Shown here in pieces: positions 1 through 9,080 of a DNA stretch of 20,336 nt (its first letter is position 1; the number at the start of each line of letters is the position of its first letter). The DNA comes from Pleurobrachia bachei (taxonomy: Eukaryota; Ctenophora; Tentaculata; Cydippida; Pleurobrachiidae): assembly GCA_000695325.1 (NCBI GenBank), contig AVPN01000282.1:1-20336 (forward strand), read 5' to 3'. The notes under the pieces are model-generated. The model did not search any database. It saw only the letters and a list, made by a program, of their open reading frames with translations, and was not told the DNA's origin. The position numbers and the translations under genes were made by a program.

Positions 1-3000
1 CCTTTTCCTTTCTTCCCCTTCTTTCCTTTCTTGCCAACTCTCACAAACGCTCCAAGGTCAAAATCATTAGCTGTTTCCCCTGGCAACACGGGAGAGTCAG
101 CAACCTCAGCTGTTTCCCCTGGCAACACGAGAGAGTCAGCAACCTCAGGTGTTTCTCCTGGCAACACAGGAGAGTCAGCAACCTCAGCTGTTTCCCCTGG
201 CAACACGGGAGAGTCAGCAACCTCAGCTGTTTCCCCTGGCAACACGGGAGAGTCAGCAACCTCAGCTGTTCCCCCTAGCAACACGGGAGAGTCAGCAACC
301 TCAGCTGTTTCCCCTGGCAACACGGGAGAGTCAGCAACCTCAGCTGTTTCCCCTGGTAACACGGGAGAGTCAGCAACCTCAGCTGTTTCCCCTTGCTCAT
401 CTTCATCAGACAAATTCATCACAGCTCTTCGGTTCTTTTTCCCCTTTTTACCCTTTTTCGTTGTAGGTTGACATTCCATCACATTACTGCCACCCTTCTT
501 TCCTTTCTTGCCCTTTTTCTTTGCGGCAGTTGGCAGGGTATGCTGGGGGACAACGGGGAAATTCATGACATTTTCCGACCGTTCTGCTCCTTCATCAACA
601 TTTTCAGTTGTACCTGCTCCTTTATCAATATTTTCACTGGTACCTACTCCAACATCAGGTGTTTCCACAGCGACCTCAGGTGTTTCCACGGCAACCTCAG
701 GTGTTTCCACGACAACCTCAGGTGATTCCACAGCAACCTCAGGTGTTTCCATAGCAACCTCAGGTGTTTCAACGACAACCTCGGGTGTTTCCACGGCAAC
801 CTCAGGTGTTACCATAGCAACCGCAGGTGTTTCCACAACAACCTCAGGTGTTTCTATAGCAACCTCGGGTGCTTCCAACTTAGCTGTTCCCCCTGGGAAG
901 ACGGTGGTAATTTCAGACACTTCTTCTTGTTCTTCAACTACCGGGACAAAAGAATCTTGGTCAATCTGAGTACCTGAAGAAAAGGTTGCCGGAGATGCCG
1001 ATTCTGGAGGAGGTTCATCAACATCCTGGGGAGGGCCAGAAGAAGAGGGGTTGTCTTGTTCATCTTCATCTGACAAATTCATTACAGCTTTTCGATTCTT
1101 CTTTCCTTTTTTACCCTTTTTCGATGTAGGTTGACATTCCATCACATTACTGCCACCCTTCTTTCCTTTCTTGCCCTTTTTCTTTGCGGCAGATGGTTGG
1201 GGAACAACGGGGAAGTTCATAACATTTTCTGCTCCTTCATAAACACTTTCACTGGTACCTGCTCCTTCATCAACATTTTCAGTGGTAACTGCTTCTTCAT
1301 CAACATGTTTACTCGGATCTGCTCCTTCATCAACATTTTCAATAAAATTAGAAAACAATCCGGTGGCAATAACAGCAACTGGTTTCCTTGTGGCCGGTTT
1401 GGCGGGTTTCGGAACAGGAGCAGTCTCATCAGCCTCTACAAGCGGCAAACTATCATCATCGCCCTCATTATCAGGCATCTCAGATCGTTCCTCAACGAAA
1501 CATTCCTGAACCGATGGTGATCCTATCTCGTCTGGTAGGTCCACTACGGAGAGAAGAATGGGAGAGGATGATGGTATGTGGGGTACTGCTGCAGCCCCAT
1601 CAAACTCAACAGACCCACCACCGAGAGAGATTGGCAAATCCTTACTCTCCCCCTCCTTATCCACCATGCTACTATCAAAGAGGTTGAACTGGTTCACATT
1701 ACCACTCGAACCTCCTCCTCCTCCATCACTGCTGAAATCCGTGATATTAAACGGTTTCCGGAGGGTGTGAGTAGGAAACACATCCATGTTCACACTGCTG
1801 CTACTGCTACTACCCCCTAGAGGATCATTGGGCACATTGGAGACCGGAGAGGGGAGGCCTTCAGATATATGAGGTAGGGCACCTGTGTCAATGTTGCAGG
1901 AGTTGCTTGCACTATTCAAACTCTCCCTAGATCCCTTACTTCCACCGCTGTCCCCTAGATTGTTGAGGTGAGAGGAACCGTTACTCGAAGCAGATTCCTT
2001 TCTCGATCTCAAACTTCCAGATCCTGCTGCAGCAAAATTTGGTGGGATATTAGGAGCGAGGGTGAGATCCACACTATTGTTCAGGATCTTCTCAAACGAA
2101 GCACTCCCGGGAGGTCTGTCTAGATCACTGTAGGTGCGTCTCCTTGGAGGAGGAGGACCCTTATTGCCCTGGATCTGCCTCACTTGCATGAAGGGGAAGG
2201 GGTTAATATCCACTGATACGTGACCCACTGACACATTCGTGTTGACTGCCGCTGCTGCTGCTACCTGATCCGTCTCTCTACTCTCCACACTCAGCTGACC
2301 CGTATCGGGGGGTTTCGGGCTCTCCTGAAAATCCTGTTCCGTCATCTCAACATCACCATCATCATGTCCACCCTCTTGTGATAATCTAGAAGGCGATGAT
2401 GTCACAAGTCCTGGTGATGACGTCATACCAACAGTTGGTGACGTCATATCATCATCCTGGTGTTGATGGAGATCTCCCCCATCGCTGTGCTCCTCCACCC
2501 TCTCAGACCAGGTTACACGCCGTTCAGGGGATTCAGGGGAGGTGGATATAGGAGGGGGAATACCGCGCTCAAGGGTGCTGATAGGAGTAGATAGATCAGA
2601 GGGAGGGAAGACTGACACCGCTAAACCTCCACCACCTCCTCCACTACTGCCGGGAGAGTTGGATGTATCGGGTGGGTTATTCGATGAGGTGGATTTGTTT
2701 TCAGAGGATGAGTTTAGGACGGACTGATACAGCGATCCCCCTCCTCCTCCGTTCAGATCCTCCGTTCCAGTCCCCTTGTCCTGTGTATGTATCCTATTAT
2801 TATCATCACTACTCGTACACCCCACCGACACATCACTCTTCGTCTGGGTCAGACCCTCCAGCTCCTGATCCCCAGTTCCTTGGATCACCACCCCACCATC
2901 GGTCTGAACGGCCACCGTATCACGTGACATTTCTAAAGAGTGGAAGCTGTCCTGGGTGGTTGTGCAGGAGGATGTGTTAGGGAGAGGATGATGGTATGTG

Positions 3001-6000
3001 GGGTACTGCTGCAGCCCCATCAAACTCAACAGACCCACCACCGAGAGAGATTGGCAAATCCTTACTCTCCCCCTCCTTATCCACCATGCTACTATCAAAG
3101 AGGTTGAACTGGAAGTGTAATGGTGAGCTTGGAGGAGGAGGAGGTAGTGACGACTTTAGGCAAATATTAAACGGTTTTCTGAGAGTGTGAGTAGGGAACA
3201 CATCCATGTTCATACTGCTACTACTACTACTACCCCCTAGCGGATCATTGGGCACATTGGAGACAGGAGAGGGGAGACCCTCAGATATATGAGGTAGCGC
3301 CCCTGTGTCAATGTTACACGAATTACTTGCACTATTCAGACTCTCCCTAGATCCTTTACTTCCACCACCGTCCCCTAAATTGTTCAAGTGAGAGGATCCG
3401 TTACTTGATGCCGATTCCTTTCTAGATCTCAAACTTCCAGATCCTGCTGCAGCAAAATTTGGTGGGATGTTAGGAGCGAGGGTAAGATCCACACTGTTGT
3501 TTAGGATCTTCTCAAACGAAGCACTCCCAGGAGGTCTGTCTAGATCACTGTAGGTGCGTCTCCTTGGGGGAGGAGGACCCTTATTGCTGTGGACCTGCCT
3601 CACTTGCATGAACGGGAAGGGGTTAATATCCACTGATACGTGACCCACTGTCGTGTTCACCGCCGCTGCTGCAGCTGCTGCTACTTGATCCATCTCTCTA
3701 CTCTCCACACTCAGTTGACCGGTGTCAGGTGGTTTCGGGCTCTCCTGAAAATCCTGTTCCGTCATCTCAACGTCACCATCATCTCCCCCCTCTTGAGATA
3801 ATCTAGAAGGCGATGACGTCACGAGTCCTGGTGATGACGTCATAACAACAACTGGTGACGTCATATCATCATCTTGGTGATGATGTTGGAGATCTCCCCC
3901 ATCGCTGTGCTCCTCCACCCTCTCAGACCAGGTTACACGCCGTTCAGGGGATTCAGGGGAGGTGGATATAGGAGGGGGAATACCGCGCTCAAGGGTGCTG
4001 ATAGGAGTAGATAGATCAGAGGGAGGGAAGACTGACACCGCTAAACCTCCACCACCTCCTCCACTACTGCCGGGAGAGTTGGATGTATCGGGTGGGTTAT
4101 TCGATGAGGTGGATTTGTTTTCAGAGGATGAGTTTAGGACGGACTGATACAGCGATCCCCCTCCTCCTCCGTTCAGATCCTCCGTTCCAGTCCCCTTGTC
4201 CTGTGTGTGTATCCTATTATTATCATCACTACTCGTACACCCCACCGACACATCACTCTTCGTCTGGGTCAGACCCTCCAGCTCCTGATCCCCAGTTCCT
4301 TGGATCACCACCCCACCATCGGTCTGAACGGCCACCGTATCACGTGACATTTCTAAAGAGTGGAAGCTGTCCTGGGTGGTTGTGCAGGAGGATGTGTTAA
4401 CACTGGAGGCAATACCGCTTGATGAAGGGTGAGGCATGGCAAGGGTGAGATGTGGTACTCCACTCCCATCCAGCCTGATACTCTTTGACAACTCCATATT
4501 TTTGTTGTAGTCCCTGTTTCGTTGGAAGGTCCTCAACAGATCACTGTTAGCTATCGCCTCTTCGTCCATCCGATCAATCTCATCCTCTGTCTCCTCAGCT
4601 TCACTGAACCTCAACTGTCGGGCCTGGATCCGTTTACAGAACTCATACAGGAACCCATTGAGCCCGGAGGTAAAGTCTTGTTCAGAGAGGGTTGCGAGGG
4701 ATCTGGTGGGCTGTGGTGATTCTTGTTGCACACGAGCTGAGATAGCGTTTAGGCGGGATTTAAAGGAGGCTAGTTGGGTGTCGATACCATCATGGGGCTC
4801 TCTAGGGGGAACTGGTGGTGGTCTTTTTCGTGATGATGGAGGTGGTGGAGGAGAGGGATCGCTATCGGATGAAGCAGAGGATGCTTTAGCTGAGGAGGAT
4901 GAAGAGGAGGAAGATGTATCAGGATGGATTAGAGTGGTTTTAACAACACGATCATCCAGTGATGCCACCCTTATCTCTGTCCGGACAACCTCAGCTATAC
5001 TCTTCTTGTTGCGATGTAGGGCAGTGTAGGGTTCAGCGTTATCTATCATGTTATTGATAACAGATGAGTTTATGGATTGGACTGAGTACCGGTGATAGGA
5101 CGTTCTAATTTCCTTTTCATCGCTCTCATCTTCTTCTTTCTTTTTCTTCTTTTTCCTTCTCCTGAGTCGCTTGTGACTCTCCTCAACCAATTTCATGTGA
5201 GTCGAATGGTTGCCATGGTTACCGTGGTAGTTGGCATGGGAATCATAACTTATCGTATCAACATGCATCTCCGTGGTAACGGTGCTATCACTACTACCAC
5301 TACTGCTTCCCTCTTCCTCGCTGCTTATACCCGCCATTATACAAGGATCAAACTCTGAACTGGGCGGTTTGTGCCTCCTCTTTCCCCTCTTTCTACCCTC
5401 GTTTTTGTTGTTGTCGAATTTGAGGAGGGAGTAGTCTTTGTGAATAGCAACGAGATCAGAGCCTTGTTTAGAATTGTCCGATTCTCGTTTAGACCGGTGT
5501 TGTTTGCTGGGGGGTTTAGATCTGCTGGGAAGGGGTGGTGGAGGTAGAGGTCTAGTTTCTCTGGAAATAGAAATACCGTTCTCTTTCCCATTGGAATGCC
5601 CATTTTCTCTAGCCGGACGAGAGGGTGGCACACCATTTTCTCTAGTGGGACGAGAGGGCAGAACTCCATTTTCTTTATCTCTCCGATGATGGACATCTTG
5701 CTTTTTCTTCTTGTCTTTACCAGTTCGATGTGATGCCTTGTGGGGACGATCTTGGGACGATGGCTTGTCTTTAGACGATACCTTGTCTTGGGACAAAATC
5801 TTGTCTTTGACGGATTGAGACACATTCTTGTCTTTAGTTAGATGGGACTTGTCTTTAGCAGGTGTCCCATTAATTAGCCTGTCATAAGACGAAGGTGTGT
5901 CTTTCACCACACTATAATCTTCCTCAGGAAAATGTGTGGGTGTTCCCTCGATCAACCTCCCTGATCTGCGGGTATGCTTCACAGAGAGAATATCCTGGGA

Positions 6001-6162
6001 AATTACCGGGGATGTTGACCTGCGTTTGATATTTTGTGATCTGGGGTTAGGGTTATCTAAATCAGTGTCTTTGAGGTGTTTTTGATTAGAGTCTCTGCAT
6101 CTCTTACTACTACGGCTTTGCTCCACGTTCAGTGTTCGGGGATCGTTCTCTTTTGGTCGTCT
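1..6162 (-). CDS. Large low-complexity, repeat-rich protein, partial (unrecognised); frame broken by an internal tandem duplication
   Basis: I do not recognise the family. On the minus strand an open frame starts at a clear acceptor (a long T run then CAG) at 6163-6166, so the exon begins at 6162 and earlier exons or the start codon are not identified. The frame runs to a stop at 2977-2979, at the junction of a 1,420-bp tandem duplication. The shifted frame (codons starting at positions equal to 2 mod 3) is then open from 2978 to the window edge, so the coding region leaves the window. In order the protein is basic/Ser-rich with repeated KDK/SQDK and RENG blocks, Pro-rich (PLPPPPLPSR), has a K9-type basic run, poly-Ser, then a more ordinary stretch around 4520-4700 (GFLYEFCKRIQARQLRF) that may be helical. 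It then becomes Gly/Ser-rich, and the distal part has acidic VETPEVA and GETAEVADSPVLP repeats alternating with KKGKKGKKGG blocks. No membrane segment or enzyme motif is seen. A scaffold or cytoskeletal-type disordered protein is only a guess. Confidence 0.7.
70..393 (-). repeat. 39-bp coding minisatellite (13-residue unit), 8 full copies
   Basis: Eight consecutive 39-bp units begin at 70, 109, 148, 187, 226, 265, 304 and 343, followed by a partial unit from 382. Read on the minus strand, each encodes SPVLPGETAEVAD or a close variant (ETPEVAD, SLVLPG, VLLGGT). The unit length is a multiple of three, so copy-number change keeps the frame. Substitutions are few, so the array is young or homogenised. 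Confidence 0.9.
397..529 (-). repeat. 133-bp Lys-rich coding block, copy A (copy B at 1060-1192)
   Basis: Positions 397-529 and 1060-1192 are a direct repeat of equal length. Both encode, on the minus strand, KKKGKKGKKGGSNVMECQP, then a second KKGKKGKKN run and RRAVMNLSDEDEQ (RKAV in copy B). The same Lys/Gly coding also appears at 1-40. The protein therefore alternates strongly basic blocks with acidic repeat arrays. The duplication includes flanking sequence (MNFPVVPQ), so the ancestral unit was larger than the block. Confidence 0.85.
658..867 (-). repeat. 21-bp coding minisatellite (7-residue VETPEVA unit), 10 copies
   Basis: Ten 21-bp units start at 658 and every 21 bp to 847, with a degenerate eleventh at 868. 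On the minus strand they encode VETPEVA variants (VETPEVV, MVTPAVA, IETPEVV). These are more diverged from each other than the 39-bp array. The core TPEVA resembles TAEVA of the 39-bp unit, so the two arrays may share an origin. Confidence 0.88.
1229..1345 (-). repeat. About 30-bp degenerate coding repeats (ENVDEGA type)
   Basis: On the minus strand, about four units of 10 residues (ENVDEGADPS, KHVDEEAVTT, ENVDEGAGTS, ESVYEGAENV) lie upstream of the Lys-rich copy B. A related set at 576-655 lies before copy A. This supports duplication of a module consisting of acidic repeat, MNFPVVPQ and Lys-rich block. Confidence 0.7.
1559..2978. repeat. 1,420-bp tandem duplication, left copy (right copy 2979-4398)
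   Basis: Sequence at 1559-2978 recurs at offset 1,420. The leftmost ~950 bp carry scattered substitutions and small in-frame indels. The last ~480 bp (2500-2978 versus 3920-4398) are nearly identical; I see one difference, near 2787/4207. The period is not a multiple of three (473x3+1), so reading through the junction near 2978/2979 on the minus strand gives an immediate TAA. Using one copy only, the flanks join in a single open frame. This is either a recent tandem duplication in a disrupted gene or, I think more likely, two alleles placed in series by the assembly. Confidence 0.9.
3113..3162. other. 50-nt patch that is the unreversed complement of 1693-1742
   Basis: Within the tandem duplication, positions 3113-3162 match 1693-1742 at all 50 positions as base complement in the SAME orientation, not as reverse complement. 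The flanks on both sides align normally at offset 1,420. For example 1711-1720 reads cctcctcctc and 3131-3140 reads ggaggaggag. On the minus strand the left copy encodes a plausible TDFSSDGGGGGSSGNVN-like segment. The right copy reads CLKSSLPPPPPSSPLHF instead, frame preserved. This looks like a data-handling artefact. Confidence 0.9.
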
Positions 6163-7262
6163 CTGAAAAAAAAAACAAGTCATTAGTGGGACATCTGAAT
6201 TCTTGGAATGAAATTTAGGAAGGGGGGGTTGACATCCTAAACACATTTACAGGTTACACACTATGATTGTTGGCAGTGTGACATGATGTGATACGCTATC
6301 AAGTATCAGGTTGTAATCTCCAAAAGATCTGCCCAAGATACTCTCTAGTTCCGTATACAATCCCTCTACATTCCACACTCACAAGTATCAGGTTGTAATC
6401 TCCCCAAGATCTTGAGCATTTGCCAGCGCTACAATACGATCTCTCTCTGATCGCGCCGCGCGGTGTTCAAAACAGGGGGCAAAGAGATGTGTCACGCCGT
6501 AACAATCTCCTCGCGCCCTACACACATGTCACACTCTTCAGGGAATTCTATGTTGAGCTGAGTCCAGAATCAGGGAATATGAGATGCTTTCTCACTCAAT
6601 CCCTAGCTCTCTCTTGTGGCGGGCTTGATAAGGTACAATAGGCAATAGAGGTTGAGGTTTGGTGTCAAATAATTAGACAGTTGTGGTTGGGTTGAGTGTA
6701 CAACAAATTAGAGACTACAAGATATGAAGATCCAGATGCTTGCTAGGTGTGTATTCAGAGTGATTTAGTGTGTGGATTTTACAAGGACTTGATGTGAAAT
6801 TATTGAGTTCCTTTATGCAACAGGGCCTCCCCTTGTACATTACACATGACTCCTCCCGGAGACGTCCCTTAGCCAGAAAAGTGTGTTATAATTGTCTGAC
6901 TGAGTTATATCTCTGGCAATGTATGATGTTACGGGCGGTACAACTATTTAATCACCCAGCTAAGAAACTTTCCAGCGAGGAGACGTTCCGTGATCTACAG
7001 AGAAGGTGAAAAAGAGAAGAAAAAAACATAAATTACATTTGTTTTCCAGTTTCCTGCCCACTAAAATATGCACTGTTCGACTACCCATACCCATATATTA
7101 TATACTCTCTAGTTCCGTATACAATCCCCCTACATTCCACACTCACTACACAGCAGTACTGGGTGCCGCAATATACAGCAGCACTATAACTGTGTTTAGC
7201 CCTAATTCATCATGGAAACAAAGTGAAGAGAATATAAAGCCTAGAATTGCCGAATTTATGTC
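6163..7262. other. Non-coding stretch with short dispersed direct repeats
   Basis: I see no convincing gene here. A 22-bp sequence (caagtatcaggttgtaatct plus cc) occurs at 6300-6321 and 6382-6403. A 44-bp sequence at 6339-6382 recurs at 7103-7146 with one mismatch. Short open frames at 6420-6641 and 6770-7009 show no recognisable domain and no clear splice context, so I do not call them. The stretch probably holds upstream exons or promoter of the large minus-strand gene, which I could not place. Confidence 0.5.
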
Positions 7263-7335
7263 GGTTCGGTGGTGTAGTGGTTATCACATCTGCTTAACAC
7301 GCAGAAGGTCCCGGGTTCAAAACCCGGTCGAACCT
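7263..7335 (+). tRNA. tRNA-Val (anticodon AAC)
   Basis: A full cloverleaf can be folded. The acceptor stem GGTTCGG pairs with TCGAACC (one G-U pair at the base). The D arm is GTGTAGTGGTTATCAC-like. The anticodon stem TCTGC/GCAGA encloses the loop TTAACAC with anticodon AAC, and the T arm is CCGGG-TTCAAAA-CCCGG. Boxes A and B match Pol III promoters, and the sequence is close to typical animal tRNA-Val. There is no intron. CCA is not encoded, as expected in animals. A T run follows at 7342. Confidence 0.95.
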
Positions 7336-7341
7336 GTAGAC

Positions 7342-7346
7342 TTTTT
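7342..7346 (+). terminator. Pol III T-run terminator of tRNA-Val
   Basis: Five T residues begin 7 nt after the tRNA 3' end, the usual RNA polymerase III termination signal. Confidence 0.8.
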
Positions 7347-7487
7347 GCAGTTTCTTATAATTTCTTGCTTCTATAAATTTTGACCAACAAGGCCATGGTC
7401 ATATTCCCTAATGTTGCTGAGATATGATATCTGCCTGAACCCATGACATGTGATCACTGGTACGTCAGCAGAACCCCAGTTCGACCA

Positions 7488-7610
7488 GCTACCACCGATT
7501 AACGCGACGTGATCCACCGATTATAATCGGTCAGCAGAGCCAGTGATCGGTCTGTGTCATGTGACCTACCGATTAACAGTACTCCGTCATGTGACCCACC
7601 GATTAACAGG
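7488..7610. promoter_or_regulatory. Cluster of CACCGATTA motifs upstream of the homeobox gene
   Basis: CCGATTA (reverse TAATCGG, a homeodomain-type TAAT core) occurs at about 7495, 7517, 7568 and 7598, and once more near 7688. Positions 7517-7530 are a perfect 14-bp palindrome, CCGATTATAATCGG, with two inverted TAAT cores as in dimeric paired-type sites. A composite of GTCATGTGACC and ACCGATTAACAG is directly repeated 30 bp apart (about 7557 and 7587). The cluster ends about 145 bp before the homeobox ATG, suggesting a promoter or autoregulatory element. Function is inferred from motif clustering only. Confidence 0.5.
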
Positions 7611-7754
7611 ACAAGCGTTAGATAAGTCACCATGGTCTGATGTTAGATGAGTAGTTACAAGGTGTCGAGTAACCCTGTCAACCCAGGACCGATTACCATG
7701 GGGTGAAAGGGTAGAAAAGGGGCAGCTGGGGACAGAAACAACATCCCCAACAAT

Positions 7755-8792
7755 ATGAACTCCTTCTCTATTGACGACCTGCTCTCCAGCTGTACCAACG
7801 TGTACCCCCTCTACTACCCACACCACCAACCACCACCTCCTACAGCCACCTCCAAACTGGAACCTACTGACTTTCCTTCCGGATCTGTCTTTACAACATC
7901 CTCCAAACCTACTGATTTCCCTGCCGGATCTGCATTTGATGTCAAGTCCTACCTCTCATCTTCTACATTCTCACCTGCTGTTGCTGCCGAGGAGTTGGCT
8001 GCCCTACTGAGAGCTGAACAGAACCAAAACTACCCTCCTCCTTCCTATCCAGCTCCTTCTCAGACCTACCCTTCTCCTTCCCAGTCCTATCAGCCCGAGG
8101 AGCAGTCCTACACATCTCCTAAACAACAGACCTATCCTTCTCCCTCTCAGGAACAGCAGACCTACCCTTCACCACAACAGCAGCCCCAGGAATCCTACAC
8201 TCCCTGCCCTCCACTGACCAGACCTTCTCCGGCTACCTCCCCACACCATCCAGTGGACCTGCCTCCTGTGGATCTCTCAGACCTCCCACCTGTGGATCTC
8301 CCTAACGTGGACCTACCTCCCCCTCCTACCTCCATCCACCCTCCACCTGCACCACTTCCTCCCCTTCCTGCTTCACTGGCTCCCTACCTGGACCGATATC
8401 CTCACTTCGCCAATAAACCCTCCCTGACAATCCGTCATCACCCTCTCCTCCGTGGATGGACCCCTGGTGCCTTGACCTCTATTCGACCTACTCCTGGTGC
8501 CTCTACTCGACCTACTCCTGGATCCCTATCCTCTTCCACCCGTCCTCCTCCCACTAAACCCTACCAAACCAACCACCGGACCAGTTTCTCTCCCTCCCAA
8601 ATCCGAGTCCTGGAGGAGCGGTACCTCTTCTGTGACCGAATCGAGAAGAACGAGAGGACGGAGCTAGCAGCCAGGATTGGTGTTTCCGAGGCTTCCATCA
8701 GGACCTGGTTTCAAAACAGACGTGCGAAGCAGAAAAGGACGGAGAGAATCGAGCAGGCACTCCACCTGGCTGCATCTACTGGCGTGTTTTGA
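7755..8792 (+). CDS. Homeodomain transcription factor with Pro-rich N-terminus, intronless
   Basis: A single 345-residue frame starts at 7755 (purine at -3). Residues 1-265 are Pro/Ser/Tyr/Gln-rich, with YPSPSQ-type repeats (around residues 95-150) and LPPVDL repeats (around 170-190), probably a disordered activation or repression region. The homeodomain spans about residues 271-330: R5, F8, L16, W48, F49, Q50, N51 and R53 are all present in RTWFQNRRAKQKR, so DNA binding should be intact. Gln50 and RRAK resemble paired-like homeodomains, but no paired domain or octapeptide is seen and class assignment is open. Only about 15 residues follow the homeodomain. A nuclear sequence-specific regulator is expected. 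The stop lies inside a 56-bp tandem duplication. Confidence 0.93.
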   Translation: MNSFSIDDLLSSCTNVYPLYYPHHQPPPPTATSKLEPTDFPSGSVFTTSSKPTDFPAGSAFDVKSYLSSSTFSPAVAAEELAALLRAEQNQNYPPPSYPAPSQTYPSPSQSYQPEEQSYTSPKQQTYPSPSQEQQTYPSPQQQPQESYTPCPPLTRPSPATSPHHPVDLPPVDLSDLPPVDLPNVDLPPPPTSIHPPPAPLPPLPASLAPYLDRYPHFANKPSLTIRHHPLLRGWTPGALTSIRPTPGASTRPTPGSLSSSTRPPPTKPYQTNHRTSFSPSQIRVLEERYLFCDRIEKNERTELAARIGVSEASIRTWFQNRRAKQKRTERIEQALHLAASTGVF

Positions 8793-8847
8793 GGACCGAG
8801 AGAATCGAGCAGGCACTCCACCTGGCTGCATCTACTGGAGTGTTTTG
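8736..8847 (+). repeat. 56-bp tandem duplication spanning the homeobox stop codon
   Basis: Units 8736-8791 and 8792-8847 differ at two positions that I can see. The first encodes the last residues of the homeodomain protein and the start of its TGA. The second lies in the 3' UTR. Since 56 is not a multiple of three and the stop sits at the junction, the duplication does not extend the protein. Confidence 0.9.
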
Positions 8848-8858
8848 ATTGAGTGATA

Positions 8859-8864
8859 TTTATT
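8859..8864 (-). promoter_or_regulatory. Candidate AATAAA poly(A) signal for the RING gene
   Basis: AATAAA is read on the minus strand about 220 bp beyond the RING-gene stop. It lies about 70 bp past the stop of the convergent homeobox gene, so the two 3' ends probably abut or overlap. Confidence 0.5.
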
Positions 8865-9080
8865 TAGTTTCCCAAACTTGTGAACTTGTGTGTCTATAGT
8901 TGTGTCTACCCTAAATAACACATACACCCATTTCTCACCAACCGAATCTCAACCACGATTTCCACAACCCATTTGTCACAGATTCAATGATTACTAACCA
9001 TCGCAATCAAACCAAAAATACCAAATATCATCGGTTCACAAACACCGACCCACAATTATTATGCAAATCACAACCACAAT

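Noticed and set aside
31-969. Plus-strand open frames rich in SPGNTGESATS and VSTATSG repeats
   Set aside because: They are shadows of the minisatellites. The minus-strand frame is continuous through both arrays and through the non-repetitive Lys-rich blocks, in line with the rest of the large gene.
2398-2450. TGACGTCA (CRE) palindromes at about 2400-2450 and 3820-3865
   Set aside because: They lie in coding sequence where repeated VTSSP/MTS codons produce them; coding constraint explains them well enough.
5208-5230. RFX X-box-like sequence (gttgccatggttac)
   Set aside because: It encodes the HGNHGN repeat on the minus strand inside the large exon, so a regulatory role is not needed.
6163-6246. 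Methionine at 6246 as start of the large protein
   Set aside because: A strong polypyrimidine tract and CAG at about 6163-6180 lies between this Met and the low-complexity coding region, so it is more likely in an intron.
6420-7383. Short plus-strand open frames of 73 to 125 residues
   Set aside because: No recognisable domain; one runs through the tRNA-Val gene, and no splice context supports them.
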